Notes under the pieces: generated by a model
What the model saw: only the letters and a program-made list of their open reading frames with translations
Told to the model about the DNA's origin: nothing
The model's database searches: none
Made by a program: the position numbers and the translations under genes
Shown here: piece by piece, positions 43,917-52,853 of the stretch
Numbering within the stretch: position 1 is the stretch's first letter
Layout of the letters: each line of letters begins with the position of its first letter
Source: Streptomyces vietnamensis
GTDB lineage: Bacteria > Actinomycetota > Actinomycetes > Streptomycetales > Streptomycetaceae
Reading direction: 5' to 3'
Length of the DNA: 64,000 nt
NCBI RefSeq assembly: GCF_000830005.1
Contig: NZ_CP010407.1
Span: 8,692,001-8,756,000 of the forward strand

Positions 43917-45470
43917 CTAGGGCATGGTTCGGCTCCTTGTCTGCGGCGTCATCGCCCGCACGGCGGCTTGTGCGGTGGTGCGGAAGTCCCGGGTGGCGAT
44001 GTGCCCGATGTAGCCGTCGGGACGGATCAGCAGCAGCGTGTCGCCGGTCAGGCCGTAGACACTGCGCAGCGTGCTGGCGGGGTCGGAGAAGGAGCGGCCG
44101 TCGCCCGCGGCCGGTCCGACGGTCAGCCGCTTCAGCTGGGCGCCCGTCGTCGGCCAGTCGAGGAGTTCGAGGTCCCGGGCGGCGCCGGGGCCGTAGGCGA
44201 TGGCGGTGAAATGCGGTCCTTGGAAGAGCTCGAACAGGCGGGTCTCGGCGCCGTCGGCGCCGAGCAGGTGGGCGTCCGGGGCACGGTCGCCCACGTGCAG
44301 CGTGCCGGTGCCGCTACTGTCGGCGGGGGCGAGCGGGCCGCCGTAGTAGGTCAGGGCGAGCTGCTGCTCGTCCTTGCCGCGCTTCATGCTGGAGGGGTCG
44401 AGCTTGGCGATGCCGCCCCACTTCTCCGTGGACAGTCCAAGGACCCCGGCGGCGATCGGCTGCCGCTCGGCCTCGTAGGTGGCAAGCAGGGCCGCGTCGG
44501 CGCCGGCGAGGACCTGGCCGAGCTTCCAGCCGAGGTTGTAGCCGTCCTGCATACCGGTGTTCAGGCCCTGGGCACCGGCCGGGGTGTGGACGTGCGCCGC
44601 GTCGCCGACGAGGAAGACCCGTCCGCGGCCGTAGTGCTCCGCAAGACGGATGTTGGGCCGGAACACGGACTTCCAGTGGATCTCGTGCAGCTGGATGTGC
44701 CGGTTGCGGGTGTGGGAGTGGATCCGGTCGATGATGGCGCCGATCTCCTGGGGCGGCTTCTCGTCGGGTGTGAGCCGGATCATCCACTGGAACATGTCGC
44801 TGTCGGGGAGCGGGCAGGCGGCAATGAGCTTTCCGCCGAGGCCGGGCCACATGTGCCACCGGTTGCGGGCCAGGCCGCTGACGGAGGCATCCACGATCAG
44901 CACGCGGTCGGACTCGTCCGTCGTCCCGGCGAAACCGATGTCGAGCTGCTTGCGCACCGCGCTGGAGCCGCCGTCGGCCCCCACGGCATAGCGGGCGACG
45001 ATCTCCTCGACCCCGTCCGCGCCCACCACCTTGGCGACCACCGTGTCCTCGTCCTGCGTCAGCTCGGTCAGTTCCTTGCCGAACTCGACCTCGCGGCCGA
45101 GCTCGCTGAGCCGGGCGTGCAGGGCGCGGTCCGTGCGGAACTGCGGGATCAGCCAGGTGTTCGGGTACGGGACGTCCGGGGTCGCCTCCCTGTGGGGGAA
45201 CATCTTCCACGGCACGCCGATGGGTCCGGCATGGAGCCCGAGCTTGGGATAGAGGTCGCCGCCGGCCAGCACGTCGTCGAGAGCGCCGAGGTCTTCGAGG
45301 ACTTCGAGGCTGCGGGGCTGGATGCCCTTGGCACGTGAGCCGTCGAAGGTGTGGGGGGACCTGTCGACGATCCGGACGTCGAGTCCGCGGCGTACGAGGT
45401 CGATCGCCAAGGCGGAGCCCGAGGGGCCGGCGCCGATGATCAGTACGTCGATGGCGTGGGGGTTGTTCAT
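43917..45470 (-). CDS. FAD-dependent aromatic monooxygenase
   Basis: A 517-aa class A flavin monooxygenase. ADP-binding GxGxxG: LIIGAGPSGSALAIDLVRRG (~residues 10-25); DG motif: YAVGADGGSSAVRK; GD motif: GRVFLVGDAAHVHTPAGAQGLNTGMQDGYNLGWKLG. C-terminal ~110 residues are a thioredoxin-like cap, as in phenol hydroxylase/PheA-TfdB proteins. It hydroxylates an aromatic substrate or antibiotic (rifampicin-type enzymes belong to this class). Overlaps the upstream hydrolase gene by 4 bases. Confidence 0.92.
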   Translation of the reverse strand: MNNPHAIDVLIIGAGPSGSALAIDLVRRGLDVRIVDRSPHTFDGSRAKGIQPRSLEVLEDLGALDDVLAGGDLYPKLGLHAGPIGVPWKMFPHREATPDVPYPNTWLIPQFRTDRALHARLSELGREVEFGKELTELTQDEDTVVAKVVGADGVEEIVARYAVGADGGSSAVRKQLDIGFAGTTDESDRVLIVDASVSGLARNRWHMWPGLGGKLIAACPLPDSDMFQWMIRLTPDEKPPQEIGAIIDRIHSHTRNRHIQLHEIHWKSVFRPNIRLAEHYGRGRVFLVGDAAHVHTPAGAQGLNTGMQDGYNLGWKLGQVLAGADAALLATYEAERQPIAAGVLGLSTEKWGGIAKLDPSSMKRGKDEQQLALTYYGGPLAPADSSGTGTLHVGDRAPDAHLLGADGAETRLFELFQGPHFTAIAYGPGAARDLELLDWPTTGAQLKRLTVGPAAGDGRSFSDPASTLRSVYGLTGDTLLLIRPDGYIGHIATRDFRTTAQAAVRAMTPQTRSRTMP

Positions 45471-46372
45471 GGGTCGAGCCTTTCGGTGCGTGCGGACACG
45501 AACGGGACGAGCTGGTCGGCGACGTCGCGAGGCCGTTCGAACGGGGCCATGTGCCCGCATCTGGTGATGACGTGATGGTGTTGAGGCTTCAGCAGGGCGC
45601 GCGCCGTGTCGAAGTGCGCCGACGGCGTGACGGTGTCCTCGTCGCCCCACAGCAGCAGCGTCGGAATGCCCAGCGCCCCCGTCCGCCGGAAGAGGTCGTC
45701 ACGGCCGGTGAGAGGCAGGTGCTGCAGGGTGTCGAAGACCGCGTACAGCGAGCCCTCGAAGCGGAGGGTGCCGAGGACCATGTCGGTCAGTTCCGCGCCG
45801 AGCCCGGGGTCCCGGACGTTGTGCCCGAGGTGCTCCTGGAGCAGCCGGAGGCCGCGACGGCGGACGACCACTCCGGCCAGCACGTCGTTGCGCAGCAGCC
45901 GGTCGGGGGAGGCCGACCGCGGTTTCGCGAGACCGGCGGGGCCGACGATGGTGAGCGTGGACACCGACGAGCGGTACTGGGCCGCGTACGTCATGGCGAC
46001 GAGCGCGCCCATGGAGGTGCCGACCAGGTGCAGGGGCCGCGCCGTCAGGCCGAGCCGGTCCGTCAGCTCGGCCAGCTGCCGCGTGAACAGCGTCTCGTCG
46101 TATCGCGCCTGTACCCGGTCGGAGTAGCCGCGGCCGTAGGCGCTGCAGGTCAGAGTCCGCAGCCCGCGGGCGTGCAGCTCGCTGACGAGGCCGTCCCAGT
46201 AGAACAGCGGGATGGTCAGACCGCCCGCCATCAGGACCACATCCCCGTCCTCGGGCCCCGTCAGCTCGTAGTGGGTGACGCCGTCGGACAGCTCGATGAA
46301 ACTGCCGCGCAGCGCCTTGCGCGAGTCGGCGGTGAGCTTGCGGTCCTCGCCCGGGGCGACGAAGTACTTCAT
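45467..46372 (-). CDS. Alpha/beta hydrolase (meta-cleavage-product type)
   Basis: A 301-aa alpha/beta hydrolase. Nucleophile elbow GTSMGA, acidic residue in WGDEDTVTP, and His in CGHMAPFERP form the triad. Overlaps the monooxygenase start by 4 bases, so they are coupled. The pair of hydrolases with a flavin hydroxylase is the layout of aromatic ring-cleavage or ester-cleavage pathways, but no ring-cleavage dioxygenase is present in the window. Confidence 0.88.
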   Translation of the reverse strand: MKYFVAPGEDRKLTADSRKALRGSFIELSDGVTHYELTGPEDGDVVLMAGGLTIPLFYWDGLVSELHARGLRTLTCSAYGRGYSDRVQARYDETLFTRQLAELTDRLGLTARPLHLVGTSMGALVAMTYAAQYRSSVSTLTIVGPAGLAKPRSASPDRLLRNDVLAGVVVRRRGLRLLQEHLGHNVRDPGLGAELTDMVLGTLRFEGSLYAVFDTLQHLPLTGRDDLFRRTGALGIPTLLLWGDEDTVTPSAHFDTARALLKPQHHHVITRCGHMAPFERPRDVADQLVPFVSARTERLDP

Positions 46373-46391
46373 GGAACGGGCCTCCTTGCCC

Positions 46392-47225
46392 TCAGATCGC
46401 GGGGGTGCCGGCGCAGGAGCCGAGGAACTTGGCGATCGCGTCCGCGACCCACCGCGGTTCCTCCTCCGGCAGCAGATGTCCGCCGTGGGGGTGGACGAGC
46501 TCCCGGGCGTCGGGGATGTCGCGGGCGAAGTGCTGGCCGTCGATGCCCGCGCTGCGCAGCACCAGCGTGGGCACCGTGATGCGGGGGATCTGCGCGCTGC
46601 GGTCCGGCTGGTCGGTGTTGCAGAAGTCGACGAAGGCCGAGCGGTTACCGGGGCGGCTCATGAGCTGATGGGCGCGGTCCACCATGGCGTCGTCCACGAT
46701 CTGCGAACGCGGCCCGACGGCCTCCCGCAGGCTGCGTTCCACTGCCCCACGCGGCATCACCCGCCTCAGCAGGGGCCGCACCAGCGGGTTGCGGGTCAGG
46801 CGCATCCCCGCGGGCACCGTCTTCTCCGGGTAGCCGGTGGCATTGACCAGCACCAGGCCGGTCAGTCGCTCCGGGTGATCCAGTGCGACGTTCCAGGCGA
46901 TGTGGCCGCCCAGGGAATTGCCGGCCACCGCGTAGCGCGGCACGCCCAGCGCCGCTACGAAGCCCGCCACCGTCGTGGCGTACGCCGGAACCCGGTAGTC
47001 GCGGTCCTTGCGCGGGCCCGTCAGTCCGAACCCCGGCAGATCGGGGCGGATGACATCGAACGAATCCGACAGCAGGTCCGTCACGTGGTCGAAGTGCTGC
47101 AGGGACGAGGCACTGCCGTGCAGCAGCACGAGTGCCGGGCCGTGCCCGGCGCGCTTGTAGTGGATCCGCAGGCCGTTCACCTCGACGAACCGGGAGTCGG
47201 GCTGGGGCTCAGACCAGGTACTCAT
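46392..47225 (-). CDS. Alpha/beta hydrolase, first gene of the monooxygenase operon
   Basis: A 277-aa alpha/beta hydrolase. Oxyanion motif LLHGSASSLQHF, nucleophile elbow GNSLGGHIAW, acidic residue after VLRSAGIDGQ, His in HPHGGHLLPEEEP. It begins right after a promoter-proximal site (47232-47250), with ATG at 47225. Together with the second hydrolase and the monooxygenase it forms a three-gene catabolic operon. Confidence 0.88.
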   Translation of the reverse strand: MSTWSEPQPDSRFVEVNGLRIHYKRAGHGPALVLLHGSASSLQHFDHVTDLLSDSFDVIRPDLPGFGLTGPRKDRDYRVPAYATTVAGFVAALGVPRYAVAGNSLGGHIAWNVALDHPERLTGLVLVNATGYPEKTVPAGMRLTRNPLVRPLLRRVMPRGAVERSLREAVGPRSQIVDDAMVDRAHQLMSRPGNRSAFVDFCNTDQPDRSAQIPRITVPTLVLRSAGIDGQHFARDIPDARELVHPHGGHLLPEEEPRWVADAIAKFLGSCAGTPAI

Positions 47226-47231
47226 AATGGC

Positions 47232-47250
47232 TACACTGTTACCGATAAGG
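47232..47250. promoter_or_regulatory. Operator-like site upstream of the hydrolase operon (copy 2)
   Basis: TACACTGTTACCGATAAGG, 7 bp before the first hydrolase start, 13 of 19 identical to the site at 42974-42992 before the TetR gene. Confidence 0.45.
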
Positions 47251-47498
47251 TGGTCGTGTCAAGCGGAAGCCCTCGTCGCGGGCGCGGCGCCCCGTCTCGG
47301 CCGACTCCTGCACGACAACCCCGAACGCGACGACGCCGAAGCGGCCGACCAGGTCACCGAAGATTCGCTGCGGTCCCGGCGGCGAGACCCACGAGATCTG
47401 CAGGCAACCACTGCCCGACCTGGAAGGTGCGGCCGACCGGCAAGGCACCGCCCCTTGAGACCGAGAACCGCGACCCCCGAGCGAAAGGTGATCAGCAC

Positions 47499-48515
47499 AT
47501 GACACTCCGACGCGTTCTAGGCGGCCTGGGCGCCGCAGCGACCCTCGGCGCCGCCGCGGCGATCAGCGCACGTCGCCGCGCTCTGGCGGCAGTCCCCCGC
47601 GAGCTGCGGCACCCCGTGCTCTTCCTCCCGCTGAACTTCGGCAACCCCGTCACTCTGGCCGTCGCCCGCCGCCTCGTGCCCTTGGCGGGAGCCGCCTCCA
47701 GGCCCGGCGTCCGCATCGAGCGGCGCACACTGCCGGCCACGACCGACGACCTCCCCGTCGAGGTGCTCACCTACCAGGCATCAGGCCAAGCGCCGCGCGC
47801 AGCGCTGCTCTGGATCCACGGCGGAGGAACCATCATGGGTGCCGCCCGGCAGGAGAACACCTGGTGCAGCCGCGTCGCCGACGAACTCGGGGCTCTGGTC
47901 GTCAGCGTCGACTACCGCCTCGCACCCGAAAATCCGTACCCCGCAGCTCTGGACGACTGCTTCAGTGCGCTCCGCTGGCTTCACGCCAGTGCCGCCGCCC
48001 TCGGCATCGACCCCGCCCGCATCGCCGTCGGCGGCGAAAGCGCCGGAGGCGGACTCGCCGCCGCCGTGGTCCAGCGCGCCCACGATTCAGGAGTGCCGGT
48101 CCGGTTCCAACTCCTCGTCTACCCCATGCTCGACGACCGCACGGCTCTACGCGTCGACCCTCCCCACAGCGCCGTCTATACGTGGACCCCGGACTCCAAT
48201 CGCTTCGCCTGGACCTCCTACCTCGGCCGCCCGCCACAGGACCGCGACGATCGCCCCTACATTGCGGCGGCAAGGCGTAGGAACCTCGACGGACTGCCGC
48301 CCGCGTGGATCGGTGTGGGCGACCTCGACCTGTTCCACGACGAAGACGTCGACTACGCCCGACGTCTGAGCGAGGCCGGCGTCGCCTGCGAGCTGCGGCT
48401 CGAATCAGGCATGTACCACGGTGCTGATGCCTTGCTCGACGGCAAAGCACCTTCGATGACCGCTTTCCGCGCTGCCGCCCTCGACGCTCTGCGAACTGCC
48501 CTGACAGAGCCCTGA
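47499..48515 (+). CDS. Hormone-sensitive-lipase-type esterase
   Basis: A 338-aa esterase of the HSL family. Oxyanion HGGG in WIHGGGTIMGA, nucleophile GESAGGG, acidic Asp in GVGDLDLFHDED, His in MYHGAD. N-terminal hydrophobic segment (LGGLGAAATLGAAAAISA) may tether it to the membrane. ATG 47499 with GAAAGG upstream. It is divergent from the hydrolase operon across 273 bp and may be co-induced. Confidence 0.9.
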   Translation: MTLRRVLGGLGAAATLGAAAAISARRRALAAVPRELRHPVLFLPLNFGNPVTLAVARRLVPLAGAASRPGVRIERRTLPATTDDLPVEVLTYQASGQAPRAALLWIHGGGTIMGAARQENTWCSRVADELGALVVSVDYRLAPENPYPAALDDCFSALRWLHASAAALGIDPARIAVGGESAGGGLAAAVVQRAHDSGVPVRFQLLVYPMLDDRTALRVDPPHSAVYTWTPDSNRFAWTSYLGRPPQDRDDRPYIAAARRRNLDGLPPAWIGVGDLDLFHDEDVDYARRLSEAGVACELRLESGMYHGADALLDGKAPSMTAFRAAALDALRTALTEP

Positions 48516-48631
48516 CCGCCCCGGACATGCCGAACCAGCCTCGGCGACCAGGCCGGCTCGGTCAGTCGAGAGCAGAAGGACACGGCCAACGCCTTCTCGG
48601 CACCCACGCGCCCGAGGACGGTTCGCTCGGG

Positions 48632-49588
48632 TCAGTGAGTCCAGTAGTCACGGTCCGGCAGTTCGACCCATACATCGGGAGGGCCGACGACGGCGCGCGC
48701 GTCGGGCGGACACAGTCCCGCGAACGCGCAGGCATGGGCCACGGCCTTGTACTGGTAGAGGTAGGCGTTCAGCACCTCCTCGGGGGTGTCGTCCTCGTAC
48801 GGCCCACCACCCGGGTGGAGGTCCCAGCTCTCGACGGTTCCGTGACGGGCGACGCTGCCCTGGTTGCCGCTCTTGGGATTGGCGTACAGGCCGTAGCAGA
48901 CGGTTCCGGCGGACAGTCGGGTCAGCACGCCCGGCATCTGCGGCGCGTATCCCCACGGTTGTGTCACCATGCACCCGCCCGGCACGGACGTCACGCCGAT
49001 GAAACGCAGGCTCTCCTCCATGTCGTACTCGTACGGGGCTTCGAGCAACTCGTCGATGACCTCGCCCTCCACCGGCGCCGCCTCCAGACGGCGGACCGCT
49101 TCGGCCGCGTCGATCCCGGCCACGCAGGCCAGCCCCGTGCCCTCGTAGTGGAACTCGCCCAGCGCCGCGATGAGCCGGTCGGCCTCCCGCGCCGCCGCGC
49201 GCTCCGTGTCGGTCAGGGACACCTGCGCCGGTACCGGGAAGAGGCCCGGCGTCGGTCCGGCGAGGCTCAGTCGCCCAGGTGACCAGCCACCGATCGACGG
49301 CCGCCAGGGATCGGCCCCGGCAGCGGCGAGGGCACGCGCGTTCTCCGGCTTCCTGGAGACGACGGCCTCCCACAGGGCCGTCACCCCGTCCTCCAGCGCG
49401 TCCACGTCCGTCACGCGACCGGCCAGCTCGGCGACGACCTCCGGAGAGCCGAACAAGGCCGCACGGTGCAGCGGCCGACCCCCGCTCCATCTCTCCGGAT
49501 CGGCGCCCTCGTCGAGGCGCCGGCGAATGTCGTCGTGGTCGGTCCAGTCCCAGCCCATCCCGGTCCAGCCGTCATCCACTGCCGTCAC
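48632..49588 (-). CDS. Ankyrin-repeat-like protein
   Basis: A 318-aa protein starting at GTG 49588 (VTAVDDGWTGMGWDWTDHDDI) with GGAGGGGG five bases upstream. Residues ~20-90 have one or two ankyrin-like repeats (DIRRRLDEGADPERWSGGRPLHRAALFGSPEVVAELA and ALEDGVTALWEAVVSRKPENARALAAAGADP). The rest is an unassigned domain with MVTQPWGYAPQMPGVLTRL and a C-terminal AHACAFAGL. No signal peptide. Stand-alone gene of unknown role. Confidence 0.8.
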   Translation of the reverse strand: MTAVDDGWTGMGWDWTDHDDIRRRLDEGADPERWSGGRPLHRAALFGSPEVVAELAGRVTDVDALEDGVTALWEAVVSRKPENARALAAAGADPWRPSIGGWSPGRLSLAGPTPGLFPVPAQVSLTDTERAAAREADRLIAALGEFHYEGTGLACVAGIDAAEAVRRLEAAPVEGEVIDELLEAPYEYDMEESLRFIGVTSVPGGCMVTQPWGYAPQMPGVLTRLSAGTVCYGLYANPKSGNQGSVARHGTVESWDLHPGGGPYEDDTPEEVLNAYLYQYKAVAHACAFAGLCPPDARAVVGPPDVWVELPDRDYWTH

Positions 49589-49803
49589 CGATCCCCCTCC
49601 CACGCCCGACCGCACGGTTTCCCCGCACGCGTCCACGCTCGCACACGGGTCTGACAACCCGCTGCTCGCCGCGCGACCTTCAAGGCCGAGGGCACTGGAC
49701 ACGGTTGTGCGGGAGGGCCGGACGGACGGGCGGGGCAGGCCGCCCATCCCTCAGACGGATGTCTGAAGGAATGGTCGAAGCGGCCGCCCCCAGATCCTGG
49801 TCT

Positions 49804-50697
49804 TCACGCCCCGGCGTTCCCGCCGGTCCGCTCGACCGGGATCCACAGCTGGGAGTCCGTCTCCGCACCGATCTCCACCGGCTGCGTCCGCAGCAGCTCC
49901 GGACCGGGCCGGCTCGCGTACGGGTTCGAGGGGAACCACTGCGTGAACACGTCCCGCCACAGCTCCTGGAGGGCGCTGGGATAAGGCCCGTGGTTGTCGA
50001 AGACCGCCCAGGTCCCAGCCGGCACGTCGAGGGCGTCGAGCTCCTCCGCGGCCGCCTCGGGGCCGGCGGCCACCCCGATCCAGTAGTCCACCTCGGCACC
50101 CTCCTCCCGGCTGTCGGTCAGGTGCACCACCGCCGACAGGACCCCCTCCGGCTCCCCGTCGGCCAGCTCCTTCATCCGCACGATCGCCTGCTCGTCCAGG
50201 CTCTGGACGTGTGCAGCGGCCGCGGCGTTGACCCCCTCGTGCACGAGGGGAACCCGCGCCTTCCTGCCGACGACCCGAAACGCTTCCTTCTCGACGATCC
50301 GATACCGCATGGCCGTACTCCCTTCGACGACGACACGGAAGGACATGCGCGGCTGCGCCGTGAGCGTCGCACCCGTGCGCCGGGCCTCGCCCGGCCCGAT
50401 GCCGTGCACCGACCGGAACGCCCGGGCGAACGCCTCGCCCGAGCCGTACCCGTACCGCACGGCCACGTCGAGCAGCGTCCGCTCCCCGCCCAGCACCTCG
50501 GCCCCGGCGAGCGTCATGCGCCGGCGCCGTACGTACACGGAGAGCGGTATCCCGGCGAGCGCCGAGAACAGGCGTCGGAAGTGGTACTCCGACGTCATCG
50601 CGATCCGGGCGACCTCGGCGACGTCGACCTCCCGGCCGGCCTCCGCTTCGAGGCAGCGCTCGATGTGGTCGAGCGCCTGGTTGAGCTGCTCCAGCAC
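49804..50697 (-). CDS. AraC-family regulator with GyrI-like domain
   Basis: A 297-aa regulator. Two AraC helix-turn-helix motifs (VAEVARIAMTSEYHFRRLFSALAG and LLDVAVRYGYGSGEAFARAFRSVHG), then a ~150-residue GyrI-like effector domain starting with TAMRYRIVEKEAFRVVGRK and ending in ELLRTQPVEIGAETDSQLWIPV. GTG start at 50697. Such proteins bind small drugs and activate efflux or resistance genes. Orphan in the window. Confidence 0.88.
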   Translation of the reverse strand: MLEQLNQALDHIERCLEAEAGREVDVAEVARIAMTSEYHFRRLFSALAGIPLSVYVRRRRMTLAGAEVLGGERTLLDVAVRYGYGSGEAFARAFRSVHGIGPGEARRTGATLTAQPRMSFRVVVEGSTAMRYRIVEKEAFRVVGRKARVPLVHEGVNAAAAAHVQSLDEQAIVRMKELADGEPEGVLSAVVHLTDSREEGAEVDYWIGVAAGPEAAAEELDALDVPAGTWAVFDNHGPYPSALQELWRDVFTQWFPSNPYASRPGPELLRTQPVEIGAETDSQLWIPVERTGGNAGA

Positions 50698-50930
50698 GGG
50701 TGCGTGTCCTTCCCTCTGATGTGTTCACCGTAGGAATCACCACCCTTCCAGGACCCGACGATCCGTGCCCGGAACGATCGGGTGACCGACTGGTCGCGAG
50801 CCCGGTCGGCCTGCTGCCGCCCACGCACATCGCGAGCCCGGGCACCGCTGCGGTGTCGCGGTCGGCCGAGCGGCGGGTACTGCCCGGCCCTTGGCTCCGT
50901 ACGGGCAGGCCGGGCGGCAGCAGGTCCGCC

Positions 50931-51308
50931 TCAGACCACCGAGAGCAGGTCCACCACGAAGACGAGCGTCGAGCCCGCCGGGATCAACGGCGAGGGGGAC
51001 TGCTTGCCGTAACCGAGGCGCGGGGGAACGATGATCTCGCGCCGGCCGCCGACCTTCATCCCCCTGATCCCCCGGTCCCAGCCCTTGATGACCCTGCCAC
51101 CGCCCACGGCGAACTTGAACGGCCGACCCCGGTCCCAGGAGGCGTCGAACTCCTTGCCGGACTCGAAGGTGACCCCGACGTAGTGAACCTGGACGACCCT
51201 GCCCGGCTTCGCCTCGGGCCCGTCTCCGACGACGAGGTCCCGGACGGTCAGCTCGGTGGGAGCGTCACCCTCCGGAAGGTCGATCTCGGGCTTCGTCGGT
51301 TCACTCAT
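50931..51308 (-). CDS. FKBP-type peptidyl-prolyl isomerase
   Basis: A 125-aa cytoplasmic FKBP, with the FKBP core nearly complete. Key pocket residues: Y in VHYVGV, D in EFDASW, V-I in GRVIKGWDRG, Y in PRLGYG and F in STLVFVVDLL. Length and domain match single-domain FKBPs. No signal peptide. Assists protein folding. Confidence 0.93.
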   Translation of the reverse strand: MSEPTKPEIDLPEGDAPTELTVRDLVVGDGPEAKPGRVVQVHYVGVTFESGKEFDASWDRGRPFKFAVGGGRVIKGWDRGIRGMKVGGRREIIVPPRLGYGKQSPSPLIPAGSTLVFVVDLLSVV

Positions 51309-51464
51309 GGCAGCCTCATCACTGTCCGCCGGAAGGCCGCATACGGACCAGCCGGACGCATGGTCATTCCATGCGGTAGACGATCACGCTACCGAGAACG
51401 CCGATCCCCCGGGGTGCATCAAACCCCACGGGCGTCGTCCACGGTCGGATCGACGTCTGGGCGC

Positions 51465-52424
51465 TCACTTCCTGAGAGCGCGGTAGGCCGCCACCGTCTG
51501 TTCCAGCGCCTCCTCGGCCGGGGTGGCGACGGCGCCCAGCCGGTCCCGGACGAGGCTGGAGTCGACGACGAACGGCTCGGCGAACTCGTACTGCATCTCG
51601 ATGAGTTCGCGTACGGTGCGGTTCACCGCGCCCATCGCGTACAGGGCGAACGTCGGCATCCGGCGCAGCCGGGCGGTGCCGGGGCGGCCGGTGGCGTGGT
51701 GGGCCAGGTCGACGAGCTCGCGGGTGGTGCGGGTGTGCGGGTCGTTGGGGAGGTGCCAGATACGGCCCGGGGCGTCGGGGTGGCGGCCCAGGAGGGCGAG
51801 CGCCTCCCCGATGTCGGGGACGTAGGTGTACGTGTGCGGCTGGTCCGGGTCGCCGAGGACGGTCGCGGTGCGCCCGGCGAGGAGGGCCGGGAAGACGAGG
51901 TCGCCGAGGTTGGACTGGGCGCCGCCGCGCGGCCCGAAGTAGTCGGAGGCGCGACCGATCGCCACCTCCACGCGCCCGGCCTTGTGCGCGGCGAGCAGGT
52001 CCCGCGCCATCCGGCCCCGGAGCCGCCCCTTGCGGGTGGTCGCGGCGTCGGGGGTCTCCTCGGTGAACGGGCGGCCCCCGGGAGGTCCGTAGCTGTAGAC
52101 GTTGTCCATCGAGACCATGCGGGCACCGGCCGCCTCGGCCGCGGCGAGCACGCCGGCCTGGAGGGCGGGGAACTCCTGCCGCCAGCGGTGGTACGGCGGG
52201 TTGAGCGCCTGGTAGACGACGGCCGCGCCGGCCGCGACGGCGGTGGTGAACGCGGGGTCGGCCGCGTCGCCGGCGACCACCTCGACACCGTCGGGGACGT
52301 CCGCGCGGCCGGACCGGTTGACGATGCGGACCGGCTCCCCTCGGCGTACCAGTGCCTCGGCGACGGCCGTGCCCACGGCGCCGGAGCCGAAGATCACGTG
52401 ACGGGGTGCGGTGGTGTGCTTCAT
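51465..52424 (-). CDS. NAD(P)-binding epimerase-family protein
   Basis: A 319-aa SDR-like protein starting at ATG 52424 (MKHTTAPRHVIFGSGAVGTAVAEALVRRG). Rossmann GxGxxG is present, but the usual catalytic YxxxK is only weakly matched (YSYGPPGGRPF). It resembles atypical SDR/NmrA-type proteins. It overlaps the upstream 108-aa gene by 4 bases and both are probably controlled by the divergent TetR. Confidence 0.87.
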   Translation of the reverse strand: MKHTTAPRHVIFGSGAVGTAVAEALVRRGEPVRIVNRSGRADVPDGVEVVAGDAADPAFTTAVAAGAAVVYQALNPPYHRWRQEFPALQAGVLAAAEAAGARMVSMDNVYSYGPPGGRPFTEETPDAATTRKGRLRGRMARDLLAAHKAGRVEVAIGRASDYFGPRGGAQSNLGDLVFPALLAGRTATVLGDPDQPHTYTYVPDIGEALALLGRHPDAPGRIWHLPNDPHTRTTRELVDLAHHATGRPGTARLRRMPTFALYAMGAVNRTVRELIEMQYEFAEPFVVDSSLVRDRLGAVATPAEEALEQTVAAYRALRK

Positions 52425-52747
52425 GCGTCGACCTCGTGGAGGGAGCCCGAGCCGGTGGTCCGGCCGGGGGCGGTGGCGGGCAGGAGCCCGTGGAGCAGGA
52501 TGCCGGAGAGGGCGCAGAAGGCGGGTGCGCCGGTGGCGCCGAAGACGGTGAACCGCGCGTCCACCCCGACACCGGCCAAGGTGGTCACCGTCCAGCCCCC
52601 GCCCACCAGGGCGCTCATCGCGTCGTCGACCGGACCGGCCGCCGCGCGGCCGGCGAGGCCCGCGATCGGGAACGCCAGGAAACCGGCCGTCCATCGGGTC
52701 CAGACGCGCAAGGCAGGGCATCTGGGAACGCGGATGAGGGTGCGCAT
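52421..52747 (-). CDS. Small membrane protein of the epimerase operon
   Basis: A 108-aa protein. Strong ribosome-binding site GGAGGTGATCCC before ATG 52747. One or two hydrophobic segments (VWTRWTAGFLAFPIAGLAGRAAA and FGATGAPAFCALSGILLHGLL). Overlaps the epimerase gene by 4 bases, so it is the first gene of a two-gene operon. Divergent from the TetR gene. No family recognised. Confidence 0.75.
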   Translation of the reverse strand: MRTLIRVPRCPALRVWTRWTAGFLAFPIAGLAGRAAAGPVDDAMSALVGGGWTVTTLAGVGVDARFTVFGATGAPAFCALSGILLHGLLPATAPGRTTGSGSLHEVDA

Positions 52748-52765
52748 GGGATCACCTCCATTTTC

Positions 52766-52797
52766 TGTACGCCGTGCAATTAATGTACGCCGTGCAA
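52766..52797. promoter_or_regulatory. Double 14-bp operator between epimerase operon and TetR
   Basis: TGTACGCCGTGCAA at 52766-52779 and 52784-52797, identical, separated by TTAA, with the unit itself quasi-palindromic. It lies between the divergent starts at 52747 and 52854. Very probably the TetR binding site controlling both directions. Confidence 0.75.
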
Positions 52798-52853
52798 AAA
52801 TGTCTCGTCAAGGTTTCCAGTCAGGACATCAGGACAGGCGAGGAGGCGTACGG

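Noticed and set aside
47226..47498. Small 88-91 codon frames in the hydrolase/esterase gap
   Set aside because: They overlap each other on both strands and lack a ribosome-binding site or family signature; the region is better explained as a divergent promoter.
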